Source: Legionella_A sp963772805
Lineage (GTDB): Bacteria; Pseudomonadota; Gammaproteobacteria; Legionellales; Legionellaceae
Direction of reading: 5' to 3'
Assembly: GCA_963772805.1 (NCBI GenBank)
Contig: CAVYYU010000008.1
Coordinates: 62,001 to 126,000 of the forward strand
Length of the DNA stretch: 64,000 nt
Shown here one piece after another: positions 44,370 to 54,497 of this stretch. The notes under the pieces are model-generated. The model was not told the origin of the DNA. It did not search any database and worked only from the letters and a program-made list of their open reading frames with translations. Within the stretch, counting starts at the first letter, position 1. Each line of letters starts with the position of its first letter. The position numbers were made by a program, and so were the translations under genes.

Positions 44370-46712
44370 TTATTTAGTCACCATAACAGGTTGAGCCGGA
44401 AGATGGCAGAATGGTTTTGGCAAGGCTTCTTCGTGCAGCGGTGGCAGCAATATTTCTTTATTGCGTTCATCATAGTCTTGCTCTCGCAACAACTCTAATT
44501 GGTAGTCACGTATATCGGTATATTTGCTGCCGGTGACTTGTAACGCATCGCGTTCGCTTCTTAAAATCTGCGGACGAATAAAGACCATCAACACCTTTTT
44601 TTCGCGATTGGTACTGTTGTGTTGGAATAATCGGCCAAAGCCCGGGATATCGCCCAGGATAGGTAATTTGGTATCGTCATTACTCAGACCGTCTTTTGTC
44701 AGTCCGCCCAAGACAACAATATCGCCACTTTCAACGTGAACAGAGGTGACAATCGCACTGACATTGAAGGTCGGATTGGTTGATGCATCAAGTACACTTG
44801 AGGGGTCAATGCTATCGTTACCCTGATCAATTTGCATTTGAATCCCCTTGCCGCGCGTAATTTGCGGTCTGACGTATAAATGTAAAGCAACGTTGACGCG
44901 GTTAAAGGTAGTGTATGGGTTGACTACCCCGGCACCTTGATTATTTCCCGGGTACGATGAATTGGCAACCGAGACTTGCTTACCAATAAGAATTTTAGCC
45001 TGGCGGTTGTCTAGCACGACAACAGATGGTGTGGATAAAATATTGGCTCGGTGTTGCCGCGACAGGGCGTAAATTTGCGCCTGAAACTGATCAATCGAGG
45101 TTTTGGAATTAACAATGGCAAAACCCGCTCTAAACGGCGAATTGGATGACTTATCTTGCCCGACACTACCCCATTCAATACCTAACTCGTTAAAATCATC
45201 TTCATTAATTTCAGCGACTAGCGCCTCTATTAGGATTTGCGCAGGCTTGATATCCAGCTGGCTGATAACAGACTTCAGCGTGCGTATGAGGGTTGCTGGT
45301 GCATTAATAATGATTGAATTGGTATTGGGCTCACCAATAATTTGGACTGTGGGTTTCGTGCTACCTTCCGTTTGGTTACCGGCGCTCGTGGTGTTTGGTG
45401 TTGCTGCTGGATTCTCAGCGGTTGTTGATTGGGAGGCACCGCTGGACGTATCATTGGTCATGCTTGAGGCGGGGTTTGTACTATCCAGTGTGGGTCTGGT
45501 GATAGTGCCAATGGTGGTGCCGACGGTGCCGCTGAAATTAGCTTGTGCAATGCCTGCAAGTATTGGCACTAAATCTTCGGCCCGTAAATAATTTAGATAA
45601 ATAACTTGGGTATTGCTGTTAGTACCATACGGTCCTTGTTTATCCAGCTGCGAAATAAGTAGGCGCAGTCTGAGGCGGTCTGTTTGACTGCCGCTGATGA
45701 GAATTGAGTTATTGCGATCGTCGGCTGCCAATGTGGTTGGATTATGAGCCCCAGCCCCTGCTTGCGATTTCACCAGGTCTTTTAACGTATTAGTAACATC
45801 CATGGCTAATGCGTGTCTTAACGGTACGATATCAATGCCATTGGCCGAGGAGGTATCTACCTGTTTGATAATATGGGCTAATTGTTTAATATTATCGGCA
45901 TGCCCGGATAATATCAGCATATTAGAGGGGCCATATGCAGATACATTGCTCCACTGTGGCATCAATGGGCGTAGAATAGGAACCAACTGCTCTGAAGGAA
46001 CATAGTGCACAGGGATAACTTGAACCATCATATCATCGCCGTGCGGGGGGTGCCTCATCTGACTGAGCAAATCAGGGGACATGGTCTTGGCATCAATATT
46101 GGGGACGATTTTTATCACGCTGCCGCTGGGAATGGCGCTGTAGCCGGATACTTGCAGTATGGAGAGAAATACCTGGTAAAGCTCTTTATCAGACATTGGC
46201 GTGTTGGAAACAATTGAAATTTTTCCTTGAACCCGCGGGTCAATCAGGAAATTTTTATTGGTTACACGCGAAACTTCCGCAATCACGGCGCGAATATCCG
46301 CATTTCTTAAGTTCCATATTTTTTCTGCTAATTTTGGCTTCGATTTTTTCTCTTCGGATGCTTGGTCATCGACTAACGGGGTTGGTTGTGGGATGGCAGG
46401 AGTAGCGGTTGGTGGTGCTATGAAGGGCTCTATTTTTTTCTGTAACGCATCGGCCGTGGTTGCATCGTTAACGGGACCTATTTGAACCAGGTAGGAGCTT
46501 TTATCATTCGGGTGACTGATAGTGACAGGTTGTTGCACCAGAGTTGATATTTTTTTTTGTAATGCTTCTGCTTTTTTTTTATCGGTCAATGCGTCAGCTT
46601 CAAGCAGATACGCTGATTTGTCATTGTCAGTTATGGTCTTGATATTAATGCTTGTTGCATGCAATAGCGATGACCCAAACAGTATTAAAAGATAAGGCGC
46701 AATAATTCGCAT
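44370..46712 (-). CDS. gspD: type II secretion secretin GspD with N-terminal SPOR-like region
   Basis: Outer-membrane channel of type II secretion. The 780-residue protein has a signal peptide (LLILFGSSLLHA, about residues 7-18). Residues about 25-97 hold two SPOR-like repeats (SAYLLEADALTDKKKAEALQ and SYLVQIGPVNDATTADALQ), which is unusual for a secretin. The N0-N3 domains follow (about 130-500: AEKIWNLRNADIRAVIAEV, NFLIDPRVQGKISIV), with a Ser/Thr/Asn-rich insert near 395-450, then the secretin domain (ILSTPSVVVLDNRQAKILIG, GDIVVLGGLTKD, VLMVFIRPQIL). A C-terminal S-domain may be the tail after about 735. It is in an operon with gspE. Confidence 0.93.
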   Translation of the reverse strand: MRIIAPYLLILFGSSLLHATSINIKTITDNDKSAYLLEADALTDKKKAEALQKKISTLVQQPVTISHPNDKSSYLVQIGPVNDATTADALQKKIEPFIAPPTATPAIPQPTPLVDDQASEEKKSKPKLAEKIWNLRNADIRAVIAEVSRVTNKNFLIDPRVQGKISIVSNTPMSDKELYQVFLSILQVSGYSAIPSGSVIKIVPNIDAKTMSPDLLSQMRHPPHGDDMMVQVIPVHYVPSEQLVPILRPLMPQWSNVSAYGPSNMLILSGHADNIKQLAHIIKQVDTSSANGIDIVPLRHALAMDVTNTLKDLVKSQAGAGAHNPTTLAADDRNNSILISGSQTDRLRLRLLISQLDKQGPYGTNSNTQVIYLNYLRAEDLVPILAGIAQANFSGTVGTTIGTITRPTLDSTNPASSMTNDTSSGASQSTTAENPAATPNTTSAGNQTEGSTKPTVQIIGEPNTNSIIINAPATLIRTLKSVISQLDIKPAQILIEALVAEINEDDFNELGIEWGSVGQDKSSNSPFRAGFAIVNSKTSIDQFQAQIYALSRQHRANILSTPSVVVLDNRQAKILIGKQVSVANSSYPGNNQGAGVVNPYTTFNRVNVALHLYVRPQITRGKGIQMQIDQGNDSIDPSSVLDASTNPTFNVSAIVTSVHVESGDIVVLGGLTKDGLSNDDTKLPILGDIPGFGRLFQHNSTNREKKVLMVFIRPQILRSERDALQVTGSKYTDIRDYQLELLREQDYDERNKEILLPPLHEEALPKPFCHLPAQPVMVTK

Positions 46713-46874
46713 TGATCAACCATAAAATATTAATTAACAACATCATAACCAAATTTATAATGATGTAATAGAGTTGAGGCCTAAGTACAGACTAAAAAAG
46801 CAATTATTGCGACATGGTCACAGACGGGGCGGGCATCACTCCGAGTAGGGCATATTCTGCGTCGTGATGCAAAA

Positions 46875-49800
46875 TTACTGTAGTTGTCGCCACGATTGGC
46901 GGCCTGAGCGATTACTGCCCGGATTCTCGGTAACTTTCTGAATGTCTCCACTGGTACCTGGTAAATATTTGTATTCAGTATCTCCGGCATTAAGCACGGC
47001 TGGTGTTGCAATAAGACCAACGTCTGCCATAAGTCCGCTTGCAGGAACCTGGATATCTTGACCACCTTGATTGTAGGTAACCGCATCATTGGCATTAAAC
47101 AATTTATCACCATTCAGATCGAATACATTGTAATTTAATCGCGCACCGGTAAAAGCGTTTAACTCCATCAGCCAGCTTACGCCACCAAAATCACAAGGAT
47201 CACTGGTGGGGGTTGTGGTTGAGAAAATGATTTTTTTATTAAGATAAAGCATATTAGAGATAATACGCTCTCCTTTTGCTACGCCACCGACAGTCAAGTC
47301 CATGTACCAGCCGCGGTCGTTGTTGGCGGGCATATTTTCACTGACAACCCGCACATTGCCTTGTTCAGACAATATTGTTTGTGCGGTCAATTGGGCGCGG
47401 CCTGTAATAGGTGATGTACCGTCATCACGCAACGCATAAATTGATTGTACCGACGTGTCTGTTTTATCACTGACCTCCAGATATTTACCGGTGCCGATAT
47501 AGATTTGGAATGCTGATGCGTTAACATCGACCTTTGATATTGAGGGTTTGATGGTGATGGGTTGGCGTTTGCCATTGCTGTCGGCGGCTACAAACAAAGG
47601 CAACGGTGTGTTTCCTGATTTGAAACTGAAATCCCATTGGTTGGCGTTGCTTGCTGAAATATCAATTTTCCATAGATTACCAAATAGATCGCCAACATAC
47701 ACTATATCTGCAATGCTGTTGCCATCACGGTCAACTACGGTGGGAGACGCCATACCGTTAGGGCGCCCAATCAGGAGCGGATCCGCGCTCATGCCAACAC
47801 CCGTATCAAATTTTTTAATAATAGCGCCTGTGGCAATATCAACGACATAGAGCACAGCATTACCGGTGCTACTGGCTTTACCGTCGGCTGCGGTATTATT
47901 ATAACCGTTGCCAAAAATGGCAGCCCATTGACCCGTTGCGAGACGAACAATAACCGGCTGGCTGTATGTGAAGCCTAAATCTGCATCGTTGGTATCAGTA
48001 AATTCCCATTTGACTAAAGTAGCTGCATTGGCTTCGGTAAATTGACTCGGATCGGTCACATCTAAAGCATAGACTCCTTGCCCACCACCATTTAATCCCG
48101 CAACCAAAATGGTGCGCCATTGGTTATTAATAAATGCATCAATAACCGTTGGGGAGCCATCAACATAATAGTGATGAGTATAGGATGGCGTGGTCAGCTG
48201 CGATAAATTGCTGTAGACGCTAGCTGGAATAAAGGCAAATATTTCGTTACCAGTTGCTGCATCAAAGGCATGGAGCATACCGTCATTTGCACCAACATAA
48301 AGAACTTGTTGACGATTAAGATTATTCTGGCGGAAGCTGTTATACGACACACCGTTTTCGGGCGATGTGCCTGCCCAAATTACAGGATATTGTTGTTCAG
48401 GAACGCCGACGGCAATAGGGCTGGAGTTGATAATATCGCCAAGCAGGGTGGTGCGATTGCGGAATGTACCGCCGTTTTGTGTTTCCAGTGCTTTGTTACC
48501 ACGGAGAAAATTCAGACGATTACTGCCTTGGCCGTCACTAAGACCTGAGGTTGGGCTGGTGTTTAATGCAGTTGTTTGTGTTACATCAAGCTCCGTGCTT
48601 GTGGGGGATGCTGGATTGCTTGGCCAACGGAAGGGAATGCCTTTATTAGTGGAGGGTTTGTAGGTGATGATTCTTCGGCCAGTATCGTAATTTTGTAAGA
48701 GCATTTGCTGCGCTGCATCCCAAATGGAGCCAGAAGGTCCGCCACCGTTGGTTAAAATGTCACCATTGGTGGGATCGATAGCAAATGACAGTAATTGTCC
48801 GCTCCAGTCTAGCGTGCGAAAAATGGCTTGATAAATCCGTGTTTCGGCAGCTAAAAATCCACTGCTTAAGGCAGCCGACGAGAACGAACCGGTGCGATTG
48901 ATGATTGAGTCGAATGCCATTCTTAATTGTGCTGACAGATTAGTGGCATTGTTTACCTGGAAATAGTTATCTGGATTGCCGCTGCCACTGGTATCCCATT
49001 CTTTTTGAACATCAGGAGTTCCAGAGTTATTCTGATCATCAAACCCGCCCCATTTCGCAGCATACCAAAGGGGTGACTGGAGCACGGATGCGCCAGGCTG
49101 ACTGCTGGGTGAAAATATGCGTGTAGTTGTTGTAGGTAGAGCCGCATGGTCTTGCCAAGCTTGCCCAGGTAACTTTCCAGGAGGAGTATCCAGAAAATAA
49201 TCGATGTCATTGGCTACGGCCGTATCGGTGTCGCGGACCTCAAGATAAACCCCATCTGCGGTGGTACCTGAAATCACAAAACCCATGTGCTGAATAATGG
49301 ATCCCGCAGCGTACATGGTTTGTGTTGCCACGGTTAAGGTATTATCGGGATTAACGGTGACAGTGTATTGGACAATGGCATCCATATCAAAGTCGCTACC
49401 TTGTTGAACGTCACCAAAATTTACACGAAATACACCGCCGGTTGCTGTCAGTGAATCGATGTAAAAATCGACAATACTATTGGTCGGTTGATATTGACCT
49501 TGGGTTGCATTGATACTCAGGCCACTAACTGATTTGCCAAAAGGTATGATTGAGATAGTGTTGGTGCCAACCTTGAATTTAATTTCAGGATATGGAGCGG
49601 ATAGTCCAACCATAAATGATTTGATGTTTTGTTTACCCTTGACGGCATTCACATCATTCATCCAGCCATAGTAGGCTACACTGGCGCTGTAATAACTGCC
49701 TTCGGAGTTTGCTTCATGCGGTGCTAGTCCACGGATATTACCAAAACTGGTGACCGTTTTTGGTGTGGGCGCGCCGTCAGCGACGGCCCCCGACTGGCCA

Positions 49801-51215
49801 ATAAAAGCGAGCGTACTCGATAAACCTTCAGCAGTGAATATTTGCTGGCCAATTGTTGCGGCATTCAATGAGGGTGTGAGATCGCCCGAAAAAGCGTTGA
49901 AATAACTGCCAGGTACTTGATCACTATCATAAGATGGATAGACATCACTGATAACTAACATATTTGCTTTAGAGCAACGAGGATATTGACTGTATGGATT
50001 TTGCCACGTCACTTTCGGTAAATTGAGGGTGGCATCTGTGCCACCAGAATAGTCATACGTAGTGGTTGCGGCGGCTTTCCCGGCAAAATAGCGTACAGCT
50101 TCATACATCATTTCACCGAGTGGGTTTCCCCACATTTGGCACTCTCCGTTAATGATGTTACGCGTGGTGATAGTGCCGCAGCTGTAATTATAGTTGCTTT
50201 GAAAGCCGGTGACGGTTAGCCGATTTAGCGTGGCAATAATGCCGCTTACAGCCGAGAATTGTCCAGTGGCTAAAGTAATTTCATCTTTAATGGAGGCGAT
50301 ATTTTTTCGTAATACACCGCCGTTCAGATTGCTATTATATGAACCGGTTATTAAACCAAAAAACATCGAATCGTTTTCACCGAACTCCTGTAATAAACCG
50401 ATTGGTTTATAGTTACCATTAGGGTAGGCGCGACAATTTGACTCTATACCAATGGCAGGATCACAGACTTTGACGCGGACAATGAAATCGGTGATACCTG
50501 AAATCAATGGGCCGCTTGCGCCATTTAGAGCACGACTGCCTGCGACCGGTCTTTCTATACTCACCCATTCCCAGATGCGATATGGTTGATTGAGTGCTAC
50601 ACGTAGGAGGGGAAGGCCGGTACCACTAGCCAAGGTGGTGTTGGCAAACAGGTGATATGAGTTGCTGGCTGGAGCCGCGTAAGGGGTGTAGTCACTGATA
50701 TTGTAGCCGTCCACAGCGGAACTTGCATATTCCTTGCCCCAACTGTGACCGTCTTGGGGAATGTAGGTGCGTTGCAGAACGGTTTGGGTGGTGGTGTCGG
50801 TTGAGCGATAGCCACCATAAAGTACTTTGCGCAAGGCATCAAGGCGGGCTGTCGTCACGTAATTGAGAAAATTGCCACTCCAACTGCCGGAGCATTTTTT
50901 TGTGGCAGTGACTGAGGTGGGATAAAAATATTGATTCGTACCATCGTAGGCATAGCATTTATAACTATCAAAATAACCAAAATAATTAATACTTGGTTTG
51001 AATCGAAGTTCGATTGCGCCATCACCATCCACGTCCGTTGTATCGTTGTACTCTTCAAAGTAAAGCTTTTGATCCCGGCTTACCACAAGCATAGTCAGAG
51101 GAGCGACGCTATCGGTGAGAAAAAGTGGTGTCTGGGACATGTTCAAAGGAGCGGCTCTCACGAACCCGGCGAACAGGCTAAATACCAGAAGAAAGCTTGT
51201 AATGAGACGTTTCAT
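46875..51215 (-). CDS. pilY1: PilY1-like type IV pilus tip adhesin
   Basis: A large secreted pilus-tip protein of 1446 residues, with a signal peptide (LITSFLLVFSLFAGFVRA). The N-terminal two-thirds includes a variable region and several Cys residues; the C-terminal half is the PilC/PilY1 beta-propeller domain (VLYVGANDGMLHAFDAATGNEIFAFIP; WRTILVAGLNGGGQGVYALDV). The calcium-binding loop is seen as DRDGNSIADIVYVGD. It regulates retraction and contributes to adhesion and surface sensing. Its ATG overlaps the pilX stop by one nucleotide (TGATG), so pilVWX-pilY1 form one operon. No pilE gene follows. Confidence 0.94.
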   Translation of the reverse strand: MKRLITSFLLVFSLFAGFVRAAPLNMSQTPLFLTDSVAPLTMLVVSRDQKLYFEEYNDTTDVDGDGAIELRFKPSINYFGYFDSYKCYAYDGTNQYFYPTSVTATKKCSGSWSGNFLNYVTTARLDALRKVLYGGYRSTDTTTQTVLQRTYIPQDGHSWGKEYASSAVDGYNISDYTPYAAPASNSYHLFANTTLASGTGLPLLRVALNQPYRIWEWVSIERPVAGSRALNGASGPLISGITDFIVRVKVCDPAIGIESNCRAYPNGNYKPIGLLQEFGENDSMFFGLITGSYNSNLNGGVLRKNIASIKDEITLATGQFSAVSGIIATLNRLTVTGFQSNYNYSCGTITTRNIINGECQMWGNPLGEMMYEAVRYFAGKAAATTTYDYSGGTDATLNLPKVTWQNPYSQYPRCSKANMLVISDVYPSYDSDQVPGSYFNAFSGDLTPSLNAATIGQQIFTAEGLSSTLAFIGQSGAVADGAPTPKTVTSFGNIRGLAPHEANSEGSYYSASVAYYGWMNDVNAVKGKQNIKSFMVGLSAPYPEIKFKVGTNTISIIPFGKSVSGLSINATQGQYQPTNSIVDFYIDSLTATGGVFRVNFGDVQQGSDFDMDAIVQYTVTVNPDNTLTVATQTMYAAGSIIQHMGFVISGTTADGVYLEVRDTDTAVANDIDYFLDTPPGKLPGQAWQDHAALPTTTTRIFSPSSQPGASVLQSPLWYAAKWGGFDDQNNSGTPDVQKEWDTSGSGNPDNYFQVNNATNLSAQLRMAFDSIINRTGSFSSAALSSGFLAAETRIYQAIFRTLDWSGQLLSFAIDPTNGDILTNGGGPSGSIWDAAQQMLLQNYDTGRRIITYKPSTNKGIPFRWPSNPASPTSTELDVTQTTALNTSPTSGLSDGQGSNRLNFLRGNKALETQNGGTFRNRTTLLGDIINSSPIAVGVPEQQYPVIWAGTSPENGVSYNSFRQNNLNRQQVLYVGANDGMLHAFDAATGNEIFAFIPASVYSNLSQLTTPSYTHHYYVDGSPTVIDAFINNQWRTILVAGLNGGGQGVYALDVTDPSQFTEANAATLVKWEFTDTNDADLGFTYSQPVIVRLATGQWAAIFGNGYNNTAADGKASSTGNAVLYVVDIATGAIIKKFDTGVGMSADPLLIGRPNGMASPTVVDRDGNSIADIVYVGDLFGNLWKIDISASNANQWDFSFKSGNTPLPLFVAADSNGKRQPITIKPSISKVDVNASAFQIYIGTGKYLEVSDKTDTSVQSIYALRDDGTSPITGRAQLTAQTILSEQGNVRVVSENMPANNDRGWYMDLTVGGVAKGERIISNMLYLNKKIIFSTTTPTSDPCDFGGVSWLMELNAFTGARLNYNVFDLNGDKLFNANDAVTYNQGGQDIQVPASGLMADVGLIATPAVLNAGDTEYKYLPGTSGDIQKVTENPGSNRSGRQSWRQLQ

Positions 51216-51724
51216 CAGAATCTCCTCCCAATGGTACTTTGCAGTAAACTTACCGAATCATCTGATGAACCAGTACCGCGAGTGGTTATTTGATAGTAAA
51301 AGACACCAGAACTTTTTACTGATGAGTCTCCCACAATGGGTGCATCAGGAACGAATTGCAAAAACTCAATGACGTAACGGGGCGAGGTGGTGACGTTGTC
51401 TAATGGCGAGGAATAGGCAGCGGAGTTAGTTTGCCACCAGGTACTTGTTTGCCCACTGAAGTTTAAATTTTGATAGGCTTCTTGCACACAAGGGTAGGGT
51501 GAGCAAGTGACCTGCAAGGTGGGTTGCCTGCTTAAAGCCATAATCCATGCCTCACCGGCAGCTAGTCCTGATTCAGCGGCATTGAAGGATAATTCTTTAT
51601 CTTGCAGGTTGGCCGACATCTTTTCTTCCATTTGGGTAACTTGCATGGCGCTGACACCGAGTAAGGTTACGAGAAAAAGGAGTATCAACGTAATGGCTAA
51701 TGTGGCGCCTAGTTGTGTTTTCAT
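51215..51724 (-). CDS. pilX: minor pilin-like protein PilX
   Basis: A 169-residue PilX-type minor pilin. The N-terminus MKTQLGATLAITLILLFLVT carries a hydrophobic helix without the classical GFxxxE, as is normal for PilX, followed by QVTQMEEKMSANLQD and SFNAAESGLAAGEAW (family signature). The start at 51724 is set by the ATGA overlap with pilW; an in-frame ATG at 51766 adds 14 residues inside pilW. It works with PilV, PilW and PilY1 at the pilus tip. Confidence 0.92.
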   Translation of the reverse strand: MKTQLGATLAITLILLFLVTLLGVSAMQVTQMEEKMSANLQDKELSFNAAESGLAAGEAWIMALSRQPTLQVTCSPYPCVQEAYQNLNFSGQTSTWWQTNSAAYSSPLDNVTTSPRYVIEFLQFVPDAPIVGDSSVKSSGVFYYQITTRGTGSSDDSVSLLQSTIGRRF

Positions 51725-52719
51725 GATGGCAGCGCCCTGTTTCTGATGGTGATAAATGTCTCCCATTCGCGGCGTAATTTTCTATCAGTTGGCGTGAGCG
51801 TCTGGCCGTCAAATAGATAGCTTTGCGGTTTATTCTGCACATTCTCAACGGTGGCAAATAACAGATTTATTTTGAAACTGATGACGTTATTCCAATTGTT
51901 TCCATTGTTGACTTCTGTGGCGGTTTGATAAGTATCAGCTGTTTTATCACTATTGCTGTCTACACCATAACGAACGCGCATTTGTTCAACACCATCAACA
52001 ATTTCTGTTTCATTGCCATTAACATCCTGGCGCACCAGCGCATAAACAGGTTGACCGTCCGCATTGGTACGCCCGGTATTTTTAATGTAGAAAGCATAAT
52101 AGATATAACGCATAACATGCGAGCCGGCGGTATAGGCAGTGCTGAGTGAGTTGCTGGTATTGTCGGAGACTGTATGCGTAATTGCCGTTGCATTGGTGTT
52201 ACCGCCAGCGATAAAAATATCACCTACTTGACAATTACTGATCATCACTACTTCACCGGCTTGGATACCTAAGCGATCGTAGACCAAAATTGGATTGTTG
52301 CTCTGGTTCATGTCGTCTTTTAGTTGAACATTGGTGTCGGTACCCATCCTTATTTCGAAAGAATCTGTGCCGGTGGCAACTTTGCCGGTTAAGTTTGCAG
52401 GTAATGCTGGGCTAAAGCTTGAGGCTAGGCCATCAAAACCGAGTAATGGGGTGTTGTAGACTAAGACTTGTGATGGATTTTTTACCAGGTTGGTCATGGT
52501 GACAAAGCTTTCACCACCGCATCCTTGATAGCCCACCATGCGCAGTTCGTGATTGAGATAATAATTTGCATAGCGCGCATTCTCTTGCAGCCTCGCCAGT
52601 CCTTCTTGAACTCGATAAGTTGATTTATTACTTAGATATACAGAGCCTACCGCGGCAACCATTAAAGTACCAAGAGTCATTGCGATTAAGAATTCAATGA
52701 TAGAGAAGCCTTTGTTCAT
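51721..52719 (-). CDS. pilW: minor pilin PilW
   Basis: A 332-residue minor pilin. The type III signal is MNKG^FSIIEFLIAMTLGTLM, with cleavage after Gly and Glu5 of the mature protein. The PilW signature VQEGLARLQENARYANYYLN follows, then a Cys-containing globular part. The start at 52719 overlaps the pilV stop by 4 nt. Confidence 0.94.
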   Translation of the reverse strand: MNKGFSIIEFLIAMTLGTLMVAAVGSVYLSNKSTYRVQEGLARLQENARYANYYLNHELRMVGYQGCGGESFVTMTNLVKNPSQVLVYNTPLLGFDGLASSFSPALPANLTGKVATGTDSFEIRMGTDTNVQLKDDMNQSNNPILVYDRLGIQAGEVVMISNCQVGDIFIAGGNTNATAITHTVSDNTSNSLSTAYTAGSHVMRYIYYAFYIKNTGRTNADGQPVYALVRQDVNGNETEIVDGVEQMRVRYGVDSNSDKTADTYQTATEVNNGNNWNNVISFKINLLFATVENVQNKPQSYLFDGQTLTPTDRKLRREWETFITIRNRALPS

Positions 52720-53192
52720 AATTGCACATCCATAATCAGGCAAGTCAGATCGACCTGTGGATTATTACTGCAACCCATGCCAGCAGCGCCGGTGCGGTTA
52801 TTATCCCAACGTATGGTCACTGTATAGTTACTGCCATTACCCACAACAGTTCCCTGGCCTGATGGAAGAGCGAGTGCATTGGTGGTATTCCATTGATTGG
52901 TGTCGCGTTGAGCAATTTCTGTGTTGGTGCAGGTTGTGCAGTTCGGCGCGGCGGGTATTCCAGAAATATTATTGTAATTTCCTGATTTTAAGCCAGCATA
53001 ATTGGCGCGCATCCTATCGATCATACTGCCTGCTTGCGCTACGGCTACCGCGCGCAGCTGGGCTGAATGATTAAAGCGGATCATGTTAACTTGCAGCGCC
53101 GCTATTCCTAATAAACCAACGGATAACACCACTAGGCTGATTAGCACTTCAAGTAAACTGAATCCATGATGATATTTGCTTAAGATGCCCAT
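52716..53192 (-). CDS. pilV: minor pilin PilV
   Basis: A 158-residue minor pilin with prepilin motif HHG^FSLLEVLISLVVLSVG (residues 9-25), PilV-typical LLGIAALQ and the AVAVAQAGSMIDRMRANYAG helix. Cys pairs (CTTC, and a C-terminal pair) may form disulfides. It is the first gene of the minor-pilin operon; fimT/fimU, often upstream, is absent. Confidence 0.93.
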   Translation of the reverse strand: MGILSKYHHGFSLLEVLISLVVLSVGLLGIAALQVNMIRFNHSAQLRAVAVAQAGSMIDRMRANYAGLKSGNYNNISGIPAAPNCTTCTNTEIAQRDTNQWNTTNALALPSGQGTVVGNGSNYTVTIRWDNNRTGAAGMGCSNNPQVDLTCLIMDVQL

Positions 53193-53708
53193 TAACTAAA
53201 ATTCCTATGTCCTCTCTATAAACATAGTGCATTTTCAATGCCTTTGGGTGATTTGGGGGGTGTTTTTTTAATTTTTAGTGATAATTGTTGTATGGTGTTC
53301 ATTCAACGGTTCAAAATAAACTGAAGGTTTGTATATGATACCTGATGGCAAGCAAAAAAAGATCGAAGATAAAAGAAGATAAAATTAGAAGTGATCCCAA
53401 TAGCGTAAAGTTTGAACCCTGGGGTTCAGGTGGGGTGCGTTCGTGTCGCTTCAGGCTTCCCACGTATAATGTGGTATAGCACAACACCGACAACAGTTCG
53501 CTCTCCAAAATGTAGCTTATCGGTTCAAAAACCTTTTGCTACTGGGTTATTGACAGTATAGCACTCTCTTTATTAAGTTGTAGTTTAAAAATAAATAATT
53601 TTTTTTATTCAAAAATAAATGCAGTAATTAGGGGCAGAAGCGATAACTCATCCTGTTGCCCGACATGCTATGGAAAAGCTGCGGCATGTCGGGGTTATCG
53701 CTCAATTG
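53193..53708. other. intergenic region upstream of pilV and downstream of suhB
   Basis: It contains a short plus-strand frame of 44 codons starting ATGGCAAGC at 53345 with Lys-rich N-terminus and no clear ribosome binding site; I do not call it a gene. A 16-nt palindrome TGAACCCTGGGGTTCA lies at 53413-53428. The suhB-proximal hairpin is listed separately. The first 100 bp before pilV should contain the operon promoter. Confidence 0.4.
53640..53701. terminator. large hairpin downstream of suhB
   Basis: Two stacked stems: GCGATAAC/GTTATCGC (53640-53647 and 53694-53701) and CCCGACATGC/GCATGTCGGG (53659-53668 and 53684-53693). It begins about 8 bp after the suhB stop. There is no U-run, so it may stabilise the 3' end or be a repeat rather than an intrinsic terminator. 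Confidence 0.55.
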
Positions 53709-54497
53709 TCAGCTGTTGATCACCGGTTGTAATGTCTGCAACAGGGATTTAAACACTTTAGGCGTTCCGGCTATTACATTACCGTGTTTCAAGTAGTCCT
53801 CACCACCCATTGGGTCACTTATCAATCCGCCTGCCTCTTGTATTAACAAGGCGCCTGCAGCGATGTCCCAGGGGCGTAAACCAAGTTCCCAGAATCCATC
53901 CAAGCGTCCGCTCGCCACGTAGGCGAGGTCTAGTGCTGCAGCACCAGTGCGTCTGACGCCAGCACATTTTCCAAATAAAGCTTCGAATGTTGGCAGATAG
54001 CGTTGAGCTAGCGCTGCATTTCTGAAAGGAAAACCCGTTCCTAACACGGCTTCACTGAGCTGTGTTTGCTTGGACACACGCATACGCCGGTCATTTAAAC
54101 GCGCGCCGCGTCCACGGCTTGCAGAAAAACATTCGTGACGAGATGGATCATAGACGACACCATGTTCGATACGATTTTTTATGCGCACAGCTATAGATAC
54201 GGCATAGAACGGAAAGCCATGTAGGTAATTGGTGGTGCCGTCGAGTGGGTCAATTATCCACACCGTTTCGGCATTTTCATTGTGTGCGCCACTTTCTTCA
54301 GCGATGATGCCATGTTCAGGATAGGCTTTATGAATGGCGTTAATAATCGCTTGTTCGGCTTTAATATCTACTTCACAGAAGTATTCTTCTTTGCTTTTAG
54401 CCGTTATTTTGATGCGGTCGAGCTGTTCAATATGACGAGTAATAATATCGCCTGCCTGGCGGGCTGCACTGATGGCAATGTTTAAAAGTGGTTGCAT
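53709..54497 (-). CDS. suhB: inositol-1-monophosphatase SuhB
   Basis: Mg-dependent phosphatase; in gammaproteobacteria SuhB also takes part in rRNA antitermination. A start at 54497 (MQPLLNIAISAARQAG) gives 262 residues, the usual length. Metal-site motifs are IIAEESG, WIIDPLDGTTNYLHGFP (DPxDGT) and LRPWDIAAGALLIQEAGG. It is divergent from trmJ, a common neighbour. Confidence 0.95.
   Translation of the reverse strand: MQPLLNIAISAARQAGDIITRHIEQLDRIKITAKSKEEYFCEVDIKAEQAIINAIHKAYPEHGIIAEESGAHNENAETVWIIDPLDGTTNYLHGFPFYAVSIAVRIKNRIEHGVVYDPSRHECFSASRGRGARLNDRRMRVSKQTQLSEAVLGTGFPFRNAALAQRYLPTFEALFGKCAGVRRTGAAALDLAYVASGRLDGFWELGLRPWDIAAGALLIQEAGGLISDPMGGEDYLKHGNVIAGTPKVFKSLLQTLQPVINS

Noticed and set aside
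45103..45591. 162-codon plus-strand frame within gspD
   Set aside because: It is antisense to the Ser/Thr/Asn-rich linker of the secretin; the low-complexity codons account for it.
53311..53508. 65-codon minus-strand frame upstream of pilV
   Set aside because: No ribosome site, no similarity, and it overlaps a palindrome; a 44-codon plus-strand frame here was also judged too weak.
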